64,000 nucleotides of DNA from Kiritimatiellia bacterium (lineage in GTDB: Bacteria; Verrucomicrobiota; Kiritimatiellia; RFP12; DVOR01), in assembly GCA_017531445.1 (NCBI GenBank), contig JAFXKZ010000001.1:159037-223036 (forward strand). Direction: 5' to 3'. Positions 1 to 9,792 of the stretch are shown here, piece by piece (position 1 is the first letter of the stretch; the number at the start of each line of letters is the position of its first letter). Below the pieces are notes generated by a model that saw only the letters and a program-made list of their open reading frames with translations, had not been told where the DNA came from and did not search any database. The translations under genes and the position numbers were made by a program.

Positions 1-447
1 AATGCCATACGCCTCGCACCATCGCTGCCATAAAATCCGTGGGATGTCGCGCTGAAGATGCTCCGGTTGCGTGGCCAGGGCCGCGAGCAGGCGGGGCTTT
101 TCCCGTTGGATCCGCCGCAGAACGGCGTTGACAAATTTCGCGGCTTCGCGCCCGATGGGTTTGGAAGCTTCTACGGTTTCGGCAATCGCTGCGTGCTCAG
201 CCATGCCGGGCATCGCCAGAAGTTGCGCCGCGCCTGCCAGAAGTGCGGCCCACAATTCGCCGGTAGGCAGCCTCCGGACGCACTGTTTGAGCATCCATTC
301 CAGTGAACTTTTCTTTCGCAATGCTGCGCCAACGATTTCAAGCGCGTCCGAATGATGCGCCGAATCCCGGAGCGATTGCGCCGGGAATGTCCCTTGGATG
401 TGCCAGAGGGCGAGGGCAAAAATAGCGTCTCTGCGGGCGGAACTCAT
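1..447 (-). CDS. rsmB: RsmB/NusB-domain rRNA methyltransferase, N-terminal part (cut by window edge)
   Basis: This is the first 149 codons of a gene that runs off the left edge. The translation begins MSSARRDAIFALALWHIQG and is an all-helical NusB-like RNA-binding domain. It contains LLAGAAQLLAMPGMAEHAAI and the signature VNAVLRRIQREKP, which is typical of the N-terminal domain of the 16S rRNA m5C967 methyltransferase RsmB (Sun/Fmu). The catalytic Rossmann domain would lie outside the window, so a stand-alone NusB is possible, but the NAVLR signature favours RsmB. Its ATG overlaps the stop of the aminotransferase gene (ATGA), so it is the fourth gene of a minus-strand operon and probably translationally coupled. 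Confidence 0.75.
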   Translation of the reverse strand, partial: MSSARRDAIFALALWHIQGTFPAQSLRDSAHHSDALEIVGAALRKKSSLEWMLKQCVRRLPTGELWAALLAGAAQLLAMPGMAEHAAIAETVEASKPIGREAAKFVNAVLRRIQREKPRLLAALATQPEHLQRDIPRILWQRWCEAYGI

Positions 448-1640
448 TGGCAGGCATCCTTGAATGCGGCGGCAGAACGCTCGATGATATCGCGCTCAAC
501 CGCACAGCACAGGCGGAGATAACCGGGCATCCCAAAGCCGCGTCCCGGCACGGCGATGATGCCATGAGCCATCAGTTTGGCGCAAAACGCGACATCGTCA
601 CCTCCCGGAGCTGCCGGGAAAAAGTAAAAAGCTCCGCGTGGAAGCGCGAACGTCAGCCCGGCATCTGTGAGCACTTTGGCCATTGCCTGACGGCGTTCTT
701 CATAAATGTTCAAATCAATCTGCTCGTCAAGCAGAGCCATTGCCAACCGTTGTCCGAGGATGGGCGCATTGACATACCCCAGTGTACGGTTGGTCATGGT
801 TACGGCAGCCAGCAGCGTTTCCACGCCTTCCAGTGCGGGATTTACGGCGATGTAGCCGATACGCTCTCCGGCCAGCGAGAGACTTTTGGAGAAAGATCCC
901 AGAACAATGGCATAAGGTGAGAGCGGAAGAATGGGTGGGACGGTCGCACCTTCAAATGCAAACAGGCGGTAGGGCTCGTCAGAAAGGATGAAAATCGGTC
1001 TTGAGCGCGTCTTGTTCAATGTATTGACCGCCTCGGTTAATCGGCCAAGTGCGTCTTCTGTGTAAATCGCTCCGGTGGGATTGTTGGGGGAGTTCAGCAG
1101 AATGACACGCGTCTTTTCAGTGACGGCGGAAAGGAGAGCTTCCGGATTCAAGGCGAACTCCGGACCTTGCATTGGCACGGGTTTGAGAATACCGCCGAAG
1201 TGTCCGCAGTAAAATCCGTATTCAACAAAGTAGGGTGCAGGAACGATGACCTCGTCTCCGCGTTCGAGGATCGCCCGGAAGAACGCGACAATTGCTCCGG
1301 CAGCACCGACGGTAATGACCAGATGCTTTCCGCTCAAGGCGCATTGCTGTTCGGTACTCAGGCGCAACGCAAGGGCTTCGCGGAAGTCTTGCAAGCCTGC
1401 ATTGGGCATATAGCCCAAACCGCAAGGACGCACGGCGTCGTCGGCAAGGGCGTGAAGCACGTCGCGAGTCTTTGACGGCGGCGGGACGTCCGGATTACCC
1501 AATGAGAAGTCGAAGACGTTTTCTGCGCCGCGTTCACGCTTGAGTTCGGCTCCGGCTTCAAACATTTTACGGATCCAAGAGGCGTTTTTCAGGGCGGCTT
1601 CAATATCGTTGGCGATGAGTTGTTTCACGATTTTCTCCAT
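444..1640 (-). CDS. PLP-dependent aminotransferase, class I/II (AspC-like)
   Basis: The 398-residue protein has the full fold-type I aminotransferase layout. Near the N-terminus is the substrate-arm motif FDFSLGNPDVPPP. The central NSPNNPTG motif carries the cofactor-contacting Asn, LSDEPYR carries the Asp/Tyr pair, and GSFSKSLSLAGERIGY holds the PLP-binding Lys near residue 254. The C-terminal domain ends with RLCCAVERDIIERS, which includes the carboxylate-binding Arg. The substrate cannot be read from sequence; aspartate, aromatic or branched-chain amino acids are all possible. It lies 19 nt after adenine deaminase and overlaps rsmB by four bases (ATGA), so the four genes 447-4104 are one operon. 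Confidence 0.85.
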   Translation of the reverse strand: MEKIVKQLIANDIEAALKNASWIRKMFEAGAELKRERGAENVFDFSLGNPDVPPPSKTRDVLHALADDAVRPCGLGYMPNAGLQDFREALALRLSTEQQCALSGKHLVITVGAAGAIVAFFRAILERGDEVIVPAPYFVEYGFYCGHFGGILKPVPMQGPEFALNPEALLSAVTEKTRVILLNSPNNPTGAIYTEDALGRLTEAVNTLNKTRSRPIFILSDEPYRLFAFEGATVPPILPLSPYAIVLGSFSKSLSLAGERIGYIAVNPALEGVETLLAAVTMTNRTLGYVNAPILGQRLAMALLDEQIDLNIYEERRQAMAKVLTDAGLTFALPRGAFYFFPAAPGGDDVAFCAKLMAHGIIAVPGRGFGMPGYLRLCCAVERDIIERSAAAFKDACQ

Positions 1641-1659
1641 GGAAAAGGGTGGGTATATT

Positions 1660-3309
1660 TCAGAGCGTGAGGTGACCTTCCAGGGTAATTCGCGCCGAAG
1701 GAATCACCGGAAGCGGCAGAAAGGCGAGCGCGAGAAAAGGATTACTCAAGGGGCACCCGGTGGCGTGTGCGGCGGCGTGCAGCTGTTCCAACGCGGCGGC
1801 GACCTCTGTCCAGGGCGCATCACTCAACAGCCCTCCTATGGGAAGCGGAAGCAACCCGGTGACTTTTCCGCCCTGCACCACGGCAAATCCGCCGCCGCAA
1901 TCGCGTAGGGCATTGGCGGCAATTGCCATCGCTTCGGGGGAGGAACCGACAACGCAGAGATTATGCGAGTCGTGCCCGACGGTGGAAGCGAGCGCGCCTT
2001 CCGTCAGCGCGAATCCCTGCACCCATGCTTTTCCGATTTTAGAGGAGGTGCCGTGCCGTGCGGCCAAGGCGAGGATGGCCGGGGCGATTTCACAGGCTTC
2101 GCGCGTGGTTTCGGCGGTGAGCAAGGTGCCATCGGTCACTTGAATGACGCGATTCTCGGCTTCCGGCGCGGCAAAGTCGGCGGCAGAAAAGGGGCGATTG
2201 AGCTTAATGCTGTTGCGGAAAGGGGCACAATCGGGTGCGGGCGGACGGGCATTAAATGCTTCTTCTGTTACAAGTGTGCCATTGGCAAACACGATTTGGG
2301 CACGGCAATCGGCGAGGTCGGGCATCAAGACGATGTCTGCCCGATAGCCGGGTGCCAGCAGTCCGCGGTCACGCCAACCGAAGTGGCGGGCAGGCGTGAG
2401 GCAAGCGGCGCGGTAAACTGCCAGAGGGTCGCGGCCGAGTGCGATGGCTTTACGGATTGCGGCGTCCAGATGGCCTTCGCGCATAACATCTCTTGGGTCA
2501 CGATCATCGGTGCAAAGGCAGAGATTTCCGCTCAATTCCATTTCTAAAAGCGGTGCAAGGGCTTCCAGATTCCTTCCGACACTTCCGGCGCGGATGAGGA
2601 TTGTCATTCCCGAACGCAGTTTGAGCAAGGCTTCTTCCGGGGTGCTGCATTCGTGGTCGTTCGTAATACCTGCTGCGCAAAGTGCGTTGAGTGCATCGCC
2701 GGAAACGAGCGGCGCGTGTCCGTCAATCGGGCGGCCGGAGAAAGCGGCGAGTTTATTGACAACGTCGGTATCGGCGGAAATCACGCCGGGAACATTCATG
2801 AATTCTGCCAAAGCCTGCCGCGAGGCATAGGGTGAAAGGGCGCAGGCATCCAGACGTGCGCCGGCTTCTTCACTCGGAAGTGCCGGGACGCAGGAGGGAA
2901 TCTGCACCTGAAGATGCATCAGCAGTGTCTGCGCGGCGGCAATGAAATAATCAAGTGCGGCGGTGCCTGCGACGTTGACGAGCTCGTGCGGGTCGCAGAC
3001 GGCCGAAGTGATTCCACGCGGCAGCACCATCCGTTCCCAGGCTTGCGGTGTGACCATTGAACTTTCAATGTGGCAGTGTGCATCGGTGAAGCCGGGCACG
3101 GCAGTCAGTCCTTGTGCATCGATTTGCCGGATGCCGTCATAGGCTTCGCCGATGGCGGCAATGCGACAGCCGCAAATAGCGATATCCTGCCGGCGTAATT
3201 CTCCGGTAATCAAGTCGAAAATACGTGCGCCTTTAATGACGTAATCCGCCGGTTTCCGGCGCATGGCCACTTCAATGCAGGCGGTGATTTCTTCGGGGGT
3301 GCGTGTCAT
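1660..3309 (-). CDS. ade: Adenine deaminase
   Basis: This 549-residue amidohydrolase-superfamily enzyme would convert adenine to hypoxanthine and ammonia in purine salvage. The early region holds the metal-binding GFTDAHCHIESSM motif and the family-typical CDPHELVNVAG block. The middle carries NDHECSTPEEA and CTDDRDP, and the C-terminal domain contains VGHDSHNLCVVG. Length and motif order match bacterial Ade. The ATG lies only three bases after the stop of the upstream MBL nuclease gene, so the two are co-transcribed. No other purine gene adjoins it; purC is at 50.5 kb in the same window. Confidence 0.93.
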   Translation of the reverse strand: MTRTPEEITACIEVAMRRKPADYVIKGARIFDLITGELRRQDIAICGCRIAAIGEAYDGIRQIDAQGLTAVPGFTDAHCHIESSMVTPQAWERMVLPRGITSAVCDPHELVNVAGTAALDYFIAAAQTLLMHLQVQIPSCVPALPSEEAGARLDACALSPYASRQALAEFMNVPGVISADTDVVNKLAAFSGRPIDGHAPLVSGDALNALCAAGITNDHECSTPEEALLKLRSGMTILIRAGSVGRNLEALAPLLEMELSGNLCLCTDDRDPRDVMREGHLDAAIRKAIALGRDPLAVYRAACLTPARHFGWRDRGLLAPGYRADIVLMPDLADCRAQIVFANGTLVTEEAFNARPPAPDCAPFRNSIKLNRPFSAADFAAPEAENRVIQVTDGTLLTAETTREACEIAPAILALAARHGTSSKIGKAWVQGFALTEGALASTVGHDSHNLCVVGSSPEAMAIAANALRDCGGGFAVVQGGKVTGLLPLPIGGLLSDAPWTEVAAALEQLHAAAHATGCPLSNPFLALAFLPLPVIPSARITLEGHLTL

Positions 3310-3312
3310 GAA

Positions 3313-4104
3313 TTATAACTCCATGAAAGGAAGCGGTTGGTTTTGCCGGGCGATGGCGACATGAATCTCGCTGCGCCCGAGATGTTTGAGCGTGCCTTTC
3401 ATCAACGATAAGGCCAGTTCGGGTTGGTTGCACTCCGCAGAGAGATGCGCGAGGGTGATTATTTTGAGTGCGGCTCCGGCACCATTGGCCACCGCTTCGC
3501 AGGCCTGCTCGTTTGAAAGATGCCCGGCTCTGCCGCTGATACGCGAGATGAGTTGAAAGCCGCGTCCGGACTGGCGCAGCATTTGCAGGTCGTGATTCGA
3601 TTCCAGAATCAATCCGCTGCATCTCCTCAAGGCTTGCACCACCGGTTCGGGCACATAGCCCAAATCGGTGAAATAACCCAGACAGTGCTCGCCGTCATCA
3701 AGGAGATAGCCCACCGGTTCTGCCGTGTCGTGGGGGATTTGCATTGGGGTGATGGTAAGGTGCTCCAGAAGAAACGGCAGGTTGGAATCGAACAGCGCAA
3801 ACTCCGGCACCGGCAACTGCTCAAGGAGGCACTGCCGCTCAATCACTGCTGCGGTGTTGTAATTGGCGAAGACCGGCAGCGGATATTTTTTGACGAAACG
3901 TGCCAATCCCGCCACATGATCAACGTGTTCATGGGTAATTAAAATGCCGTTCAAAGATTCGGGAGTTACCGCGATGGCTTTCAAGCGCGCTTCCAGTGTG
4001 CGGCAACGCAAGCCTGCGTCAATGAGAAGACGCACGTTTCCGGATTCCACAACCGTTGCATTCGCCTGACTGCCCGATGCTAAAACACAATATTTCATAA
4101 CCAC
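3313..4104 (-). CDS. MBL-fold metallohydrolase, YycJ/WalJ-like
   Basis: The 263-residue protein begins MVMKYCVLASGSQANATVVE, which matches the FxxLxSGSxGN start of the YycJ/WalJ branch of the metallo-beta-lactamase superfamily. The Zn-binding HxHxDH motif is present as ITHEHVDHVAGL, and further ligands are likely in LESNHD and LAHLS. Members are cytoplasmic and have been proposed to act as 5'-3' nucleases; that function is family knowledge and is not shown here. It is the first gene of the minus-strand operon 1-4104 and is divergent from secA across a 530-bp gap. Confidence 0.8.
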   Translation of the reverse strand: MVMKYCVLASGSQANATVVESGNVRLLIDAGLRCRTLEARLKAIAVTPESLNGILITHEHVDHVAGLARFVKKYPLPVFANYNTAAVIERQCLLEQLPVPEFALFDSNLPFLLEHLTITPMQIPHDTAEPVGYLLDDGEHCLGYFTDLGYVPEPVVQALRRCSGLILESNHDLQMLRQSGRGFQLISRISGRAGHLSNEQACEAVANGAGAALKIITLAHLSAECNQPELALSLMKGTLKHLGRSEIHVAIARQNQPLPFMEL

Positions 4105-4267
4105 GCTATTTTAGCATTTCTGCCCCGTGCAAAACGCAACTTGCGGTGGCTTTCCTATGCTTTACGCGATTCTGCCGAAAGCAACCCTCCCTAAAAAAGG
4201 GGTAATTCCCTTATGCGGGAAAGCGGGAAAAGGGGCGTGCGCTTCAGAGGGCGTGTAACCCGTGGAA

Positions 4268-4374
4268 CAACATCGGCGGAGTGTGCGGAGCAACATGGGC
4301 GAAACGTGCAGCCAACGTGGGCGAAATCGCGTGGCAATCCCGCCCATGTTGGAGGGAGATCATCGGCGATGTTG
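4268..4374. repeat. 22-bp core array A (AACATGGGCG family)
   Basis: The 530-bp gap between the divergent MBL and secA genes holds five copies of the core. Three are forward: AACATCGGCG at 4269, AACATGGGCG at 4292 and AACGTGGGCG at 4314. Two are reverse: CGCCCATGTT at 4341-4350 and CGGCGATGTT at 4364-4373. Spacing is 22-23 bp, and the orientation flips across exactly 17 bp (4324-4340). The rest of the gap holds no gene I can support. The AT-rich stretch around 4590-4620 probably contains the secA promoter. Confidence 0.85.
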
Positions 4375-4634
4375 CTTGCAGGGCGCGTGGAAGGTTGTAA
4401 ACGATGCAGGGCGGAGGTGAAAATAAGAGGGCGGGGAAGGGCCGGAATTACGGCTGGAATGGGATGTGCCACTGCGCACTGGTAGCAGTGCGTAAGGGTA
4501 GATTTGTTTGTAGGAGAGGGCGTAATTTCGAGTGGGAATGCGCGTTTTTAAGAGGAGAGAATACGCGAGCGTGTGCGGAGAAGCGGGATTTTTGATAGTA
4601 TAGTGTATCTTTATATGGTAAAGGATTGATGGAA

Positions 4635-7600
4635 ATGAATTTATTGAAATTGCTCTTTGGGACGAAAAATCAGCGCGATATCAAGCGTCTGATGCCATTG
4701 GTACATAAGATTAACGCCTTGGAGGAGCAGTATCAGCAGTTGCCGGAAGACGCGCTCAAAGCGAAGACCGCCGAATTCAAAGCACGTTTGGCGCAGGGGG
4801 AGACGCTGGATGATCTTTTGCCGGAAGCGTATGCGACCGTAAAGAACGCTTGCCGCCGTCTTTTGGGGACGACCTGCATGGTGTGCGGGCATGAATTAAC
4901 GTGGAATATGTTGCCGTTTGATGTGCAGTTGGTCGGCGGCATCGTGCTGCATCAGGGTAAAATCGCCGAAATGCAGACCGGTGAGGGGAAGACGCTGGTG
5001 GCGACGTTCCCGCTCTATTTGAATGCACTTTCGGGCGGAGCGGCACATCTGGTAACGGTTAATGATTATCTGGCCCGGCGCGATGCGCAGTTCATGGGGC
5101 ATCTGTTTACCTACTTGGGATTGACGGTTGGGTGCATTCAAAATACGATGACGCCCGCCGAACGCCGCGCACAGTATGCCTGCGATATCACTTATGGCAC
5201 CAATAGTGAATTCGGCTTTGACTATTTGCGTGACAACGGTATGGCGACTGACCCCTCGCAGGTGGTGCAACGCGGACACGCCTTTGCCATTGTTGACGAA
5301 GTGGACAGTATTCTGATTGACGAGGCGCGTACGCCGTTGATTATTTCCGGACCGTCGCAGCGCACCGCGTCGGGAGAGTATGTCGCACAAAAGCCGCGTG
5401 TGGAGCGCGTCTTCCGCGAGCAGACCCGTATTTGCACGCAGTTGCTGAAAGAAGCACGCGATTTCCTTGCCGCCAACGACACCGAGATGGCAATGCGCCG
5501 ACTCTATCAAGTCTATCATGGGACGCCCAAAAACAAGCAATTCCAGCATCTGATTGAAGAACCCTCCGTGCGGCGTTTGCACGAGCAAGTCGAGGGAATG
5601 ATGCTCACGGATATGCGTAAGCGCGAAGCAAGAGAGCTGAAAGAGGTCCTCCTTTTCACCATTGATGAAAAGACGCGTGAGGTGGCTTTGACGGATAAAG
5701 GCGCAGCGTTTATCTCGCCGGATGATCCGGAAATGTATGTGGTGCCCGATTTGCCGGGACAATTGGCCGCGCTTGATGGAGAAACAGAGCTCACCGCAGA
5801 AGCCCGCGTGCAGCGTCGGCGTGAGATTCAGGAACGCTTTGCTGCCAAGAGCGAACGCCTGCACATCGTTGATCAGTTGCTGCGCGCCTATGCACTCTAC
5901 AACCGCGATGAAGAGTATGTCGTGCAGGATAACAAGGTGATGATTGTGGATGAATTCACCGGACGCATTCTGCCGGGGCGGCGTTGGAGCGAGGGCTTGC
6001 ATCAGGCCGTTGAGGCCAAAGAAGGCGTGGATATCGAACGCGAAACTCAAACGCTCGCGACCATTACCATTCAGAATTACTTCCGGTTGTATAAAAAACT
6101 CGCCGGAATGACCGGTACCGCCGAGACCGAAGCGGCGGAGTTCAACGACATTTATCATTTGGATGTTGTGGCGATTCCGACGAACCGCCCCGTGCGGCGC
6201 GTGGATGGAAATGATCTGATTTACAAGACACAACGCGAAAAATATCGTGCCATCATTGAGGAAGTCCGCACCGCACATGAGCGCGGTCAGCCCGTATTGC
6301 TGGGCACGGTTACCGTAGACACCTCCGAGATTCTGAGTCGTATGCTGCGCATGGCCGGCATCCCTCACAACGTTCTGAACGCTAAGAATCACGCCAAGGA
6401 AGCAGAAATCGTCGCCCTTGCCGGTCAGCCCGGAGCCGTGACAATCGCCACGAATATGGCCGGACGCGGCACGGATATTAAGCTCGGACCCGGGGTCGTC
6501 TGGATGGATGAGGCGCAGATAAGAGACAAGCAATTGACCCTCGACTCCGTCCCGAAAGGTGAGCGGAAATCGTTGCGGCACCTTCTGGAAGAACGCCCGT
6601 GCGGTCTCTATGTGATCGCTTCGGAGCGTCACGAATCGCGCCGTATCGACCGTCAGTTGCGTGGACGTTGCTCCCGTCAGGGCGACCCGGGCGCAAGCCG
6701 TTTCTATCTTTCGCTGGAAGACAATCTGATGCGGTTGTTTGGAAGTGACCGTCTCGCCGGGATGATGACACGGTTGGGATTGAAAGAGGGGGAAGCCATT
6801 GAGCACAGTTGGTTGAACCACACGGTCGAGCGCGCACAGCGCAAAGTCGAAGAGCAGAACTTCTCAATCCGCAAGCGGACGTTGCAGTATGACGATGTGA
6901 TGAACAAGCAACGTGCAATCATTTATGGACTGCGTCAGGAGATTCTGATGGAGCAGGGTGCTGCGCATGAACGCATCTTGGACGTCTTCCACGACCTCAT
7001 TGCCGATCGCTGCATGGCGTTGCTTTCTTCTCCGAAAGACGCCGATCCTGTGACGCTGCAAGCGTGGATGGCGCACTTCCCGGTGGCGTGTTCGGTAGAA
7101 GAATGCGCTGCATGGGCAGGAAAACCCGAGACGGCAACGAAAGCACTTTACGGCAGAGTGGAGGAGGCGTATTTGGCCAAATGTGCCGGTGAAATCCCCG
7201 AAGCATTGCCGATGTTGGAGCGGATGGTCTGCCTGACGGCCATTGATGAAGAATGGCAGAAGTTCCTGGCGGCGATGGATGATTTGCGCCGCAGTGTGGG
7301 CTTGCGTGGCTATGGTCAACGCGATCCTTTGGTGGAATACAAGCGCGAAGCCTTTGAAATGTTTACGGAGCTGATGGGCACAATTAAAGCCGGAATCGTC
7401 CGAGCAGCTTTTACGACAACGACGAATGTGGAAGCGTATATCGCCATGCGTGAGCGGATGGCGCGTCGTGCTCAGACGGTACATCGCGACCTGGGTGACA
7501 TTACGGCTGCGGCGACTGCTGCTGCCGCAGCCCCCAAGGTGGAACCGGTTTCGCAACCGGTTTCCCGGTCGTTTACGATGACTGCGCCCGGTTATGCCGC

Positions 7601-7784
7601 GCCGGAACCGGAGCCTTCACGCCCGGATTCGCAGGGAAACGGCTCGTTGGAAGCCCTGATGGAGGCGATGAATGCCGCGCGTGAGCAGCCGATGCCGGTG
7701 CGCTCCGGTGTGCCGAAGACGGGGCGGAATGAACCTTGTCCTTGCGGGTCGGGGAAGAAGTTCAAGAATTGTTGCGGCCGTTGA
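4635..7784 (+). CDS. secA: Preprotein translocase ATPase SecA
   Basis: SecA drives proteins through SecYEG. This 1049-residue copy has NBD1 with the Walker A motif MQTGEGKTLVA and the DEVDSILIDEARTPLIISG block. NBD2 carries TGTAETEAAEF and NMAGRGTDIKLGPGV, followed by the helical scaffold and wing domains with QLRGRCSRQGDPG. After an Ala/Pro-rich linker, the C-terminus is a zinc-binding SEC-C tail (CPCGSGKKFKNCC) that binds SecB or ribosomes in other bacteria. It is longer than E. coli SecA (901 aa), mainly through an insertion around residues 210-320 and the linker. I chose ATG 4635 because AAGGA at 4621-4625 is nine bases upstream; ATG 4629 or TTG 4626 are alternatives. Confidence 0.97.
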   Translation: MNLLKLLFGTKNQRDIKRLMPLVHKINALEEQYQQLPEDALKAKTAEFKARLAQGETLDDLLPEAYATVKNACRRLLGTTCMVCGHELTWNMLPFDVQLVGGIVLHQGKIAEMQTGEGKTLVATFPLYLNALSGGAAHLVTVNDYLARRDAQFMGHLFTYLGLTVGCIQNTMTPAERRAQYACDITYGTNSEFGFDYLRDNGMATDPSQVVQRGHAFAIVDEVDSILIDEARTPLIISGPSQRTASGEYVAQKPRVERVFREQTRICTQLLKEARDFLAANDTEMAMRRLYQVYHGTPKNKQFQHLIEEPSVRRLHEQVEGMMLTDMRKREARELKEVLLFTIDEKTREVALTDKGAAFISPDDPEMYVVPDLPGQLAALDGETELTAEARVQRRREIQERFAAKSERLHIVDQLLRAYALYNRDEEYVVQDNKVMIVDEFTGRILPGRRWSEGLHQAVEAKEGVDIERETQTLATITIQNYFRLYKKLAGMTGTAETEAAEFNDIYHLDVVAIPTNRPVRRVDGNDLIYKTQREKYRAIIEEVRTAHERGQPVLLGTVTVDTSEILSRMLRMAGIPHNVLNAKNHAKEAEIVALAGQPGAVTIATNMAGRGTDIKLGPGVVWMDEAQIRDKQLTLDSVPKGERKSLRHLLEERPCGLYVIASERHESRRIDRQLRGRCSRQGDPGASRFYLSLEDNLMRLFGSDRLAGMMTRLGLKEGEAIEHSWLNHTVERAQRKVEEQNFSIRKRTLQYDDVMNKQRAIIYGLRQEILMEQGAAHERILDVFHDLIADRCMALLSSPKDADPVTLQAWMAHFPVACSVEECAAWAGKPETATKALYGRVEEAYLAKCAGEIPEALPMLERMVCLTAIDEEWQKFLAAMDDLRRSVGLRGYGQRDPLVEYKREAFEMFTELMGTIKAGIVRAAFTTTTNVEAYIAMRERMARRAQTVHRDLGDITAAATAAAAAPKVEPVSQPVSRSFTMTAPGYAAPEPEPSRPDSQGNGSLEALMEAMNAAREQPMPVRSGVPKTGRNEPCPCGSGKKFKNCCGR

Positions 7785-7893
7785 GTGAGCGAACTGTGCC
7801 GGGTTTTATTCATAAAATGCGGCGTGAAAGAACCGGAGTAGTGACTGTCTTGCTTTTGATTCAGGGCGCATTTTCCGGTGGAATGAGACGTAG

Positions 7894-9699
7894 ATGAAAC
7901 CTACAACTGATAATGGACTCTCTTTGGGACAGCACTCTTTAGTGTTGTTTATCTCGGTGATGTTTTCGATTGCGCTCCACTTCGCGCTGATGTATTTCTG
8001 CGGTGACGTGGGGGTGGCGAAGGCTTCGGTGGAGGAAAAGCGGGCGCACATTACGCCGGAGACGCTGCCACCGGTGCGCATTGAGACCTTTTTGCAAAGG
8101 ACGGAACTGCTGCAAGCAGAATCAATGCAGTCGCCGGATATGGAGGCAGAGGCCGAACGTGCGGCGCAGGCTCTGCCGGAGAAGGTCAAGGATGTGGCAG
8201 TGCCGTTGCCGGCGTTGCCTTCAATCCCCAAAGCCGCTTCGTTGCCGATTGAGGAGCAATTCCTCCCGCCGGAAGCTCCGGAAGCACCGTTCAGCGATGC
8301 ACTTGTGCGCCAAGAGGTGGCGGCAATTCCCGAGACGGAATTGACACAAGTGACGAACCCCGATCCGAAGTGGGTGATTGACGATTCAATTACGCGGGTC
8401 CCGGATGCGCCGGATTTGGCTTCTTCGGTGGAGATGTCGGACGTGTTGTCATTGGGGGCGATGGGCGCATTGCCGGCGTTGCCGCCGATGGCGGAGGAAA
8501 CGTCATTGAAAACGCTCGTAGAGAGCGCGGCGGTGGAGGCGGCGGTGGCGCCGTTGCCGCAGGCTGCTTCGGTGGAAGCTGTGCCGCCGGGCACGGTGGA
8601 GCAGGTGGAAGCTTTGACGGCAGAAGCGGTGAAAGCCTCGGTGCGCGAACTCTCTTCTTTCCCGGAGTTTGAGGCGATTGACACGCGGTTGTCTCTGGCT
8701 CTTACGGCTTATGAGACGGAGAAAGATCCGCATTTCACTTATTTCCGTCTGGCGATTGTGCGCCGTCCGGAGAGCACGTTGCCGATTATGGGCAAGGATG
8801 TCATTTTCATTCAAGACATCTCCGGTTCGATTGGTTCCAAGCGTTTGGCGCGCAGTAAGGAAGCGATGAAAGCGGCACTTTACCGGACGTTGCGCGTGGG
8901 TGACCGCTTTAATATTTTTGCATTCCGCGATGTAACGCTGACGCCTTCGGGGCAGTGGATGACATTTAATCCCGAAACGCATCAGAAGGCGACGACCTTT
9001 GTCGATTCGCTCCGCGCGCGTGGCAATACCGACCTGTTCTTGCTGTTGCAGGACCTGTTGACACTTCAGCGCGATCCGAAACGCCCGCTGGTGGCCATTG
9101 TTGTTACCGACGGCGAGGCCACGGTAGGCGTGACGGAGACAACGCAAATCATCGGTGAGTTTACCCGTATGAATCAGGGGCGTATTTCAGTCTACACCTT
9201 TGGTATCAAGCAGTCCGATCCGTACTTCCTGGATATGTTGTGCTACGCCAACCGCGGTGAGAACACCTCGGCTTCCGGCAATGTGAAAGCAATTGATGCA
9301 GAACTTGCGCCGGTGTATGATGCGATTCGCAATCCTGTCATGAAAGATTTGTCGATTGTTTTTGCCACACAGAGCGGTGGAGAGATCCACCCCAAGAAGC
9401 TGACGAATCTGTATGCCGACAAGGCATTGATGATTTACGGGCGCGTACCGCGTGGCGTGAAAGAGCTGACGTGCCAACTGAAGGGTCAATCTGCCGAAGA
9501 GGCTTACGACGCTGTCTTTTCGTTTACTTTGGCCAATGCGAAAGTTTCCGAGCAGAATCTGCGCAAGGCGTGGGCGGAACGCGCGATGTTCGATCTGCTT
9601 GCCGAGTATGCGGAAAATCCTTCGGCAGCGTTGCTGAAGCGGATCAGTGTGTTTTCGCAGACGTATGGTGTGCCCAATCCGTATCGTAAAACAAAATAA
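7894..9699 (+). CDS. Membrane-anchored von Willebrand factor A domain protein
   Basis: The 601-residue protein starts with a single hydrophobic segment at about residues 15-36, with no clear signal cleavage site. A long Ala/Pro/Glu-rich, low-complexity linker follows (about 45-260). A vWA domain then occupies about 302-470. Its MIDAS motif is intact: DISGS at 308-312, a Thr in RGNTDLF and VTDGEATVG for the second Asp. The last 130 residues match nothing I recognise. The architecture suggests a metal-dependent adhesion or scaffold domain held in the periplasm by an N-terminal anchor. It follows secA by 109 bp and could be co-transcribed. Function is unknown. Confidence 0.75.
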   Translation: MKPTTDNGLSLGQHSLVLFISVMFSIALHFALMYFCGDVGVAKASVEEKRAHITPETLPPVRIETFLQRTELLQAESMQSPDMEAEAERAAQALPEKVKDVAVPLPALPSIPKAASLPIEEQFLPPEAPEAPFSDALVRQEVAAIPETELTQVTNPDPKWVIDDSITRVPDAPDLASSVEMSDVLSLGAMGALPALPPMAEETSLKTLVESAAVEAAVAPLPQAASVEAVPPGTVEQVEALTAEAVKASVRELSSFPEFEAIDTRLSLALTAYETEKDPHFTYFRLAIVRRPESTLPIMGKDVIFIQDISGSIGSKRLARSKEAMKAALYRTLRVGDRFNIFAFRDVTLTPSGQWMTFNPETHQKATTFVDSLRARGNTDLFLLLQDLLTLQRDPKRPLVAIVVTDGEATVGVTETTQIIGEFTRMNQGRISVYTFGIKQSDPYFLDMLCYANRGENTSASGNVKAIDAELAPVYDAIRNPVMKDLSIVFATQSGGEIHPKKLTNLYADKALMIYGRVPRGVKELTCQLKGQSAEEAYDAVFSFTLANAKVSEQNLRKAWAERAMFDLLAEYAENPSAALLKRISVFSQTYGVPNPYRKTK

Positions 9700-9792
9700 T
9701 GGCTTGAGTCGATTGTTCTTAAGCGGTGCCGTCGGCAAATGGCGAGTGCATGGCGGGCTTCAAAAAAGGTTCCCGTGAAACGTGCAATTCAG

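Noticed and set aside
4896..6821. 641-codon open frame antisense to secA
   Set aside because: It lies wholly inside secA, with no ribosome site and no recognisable motif.
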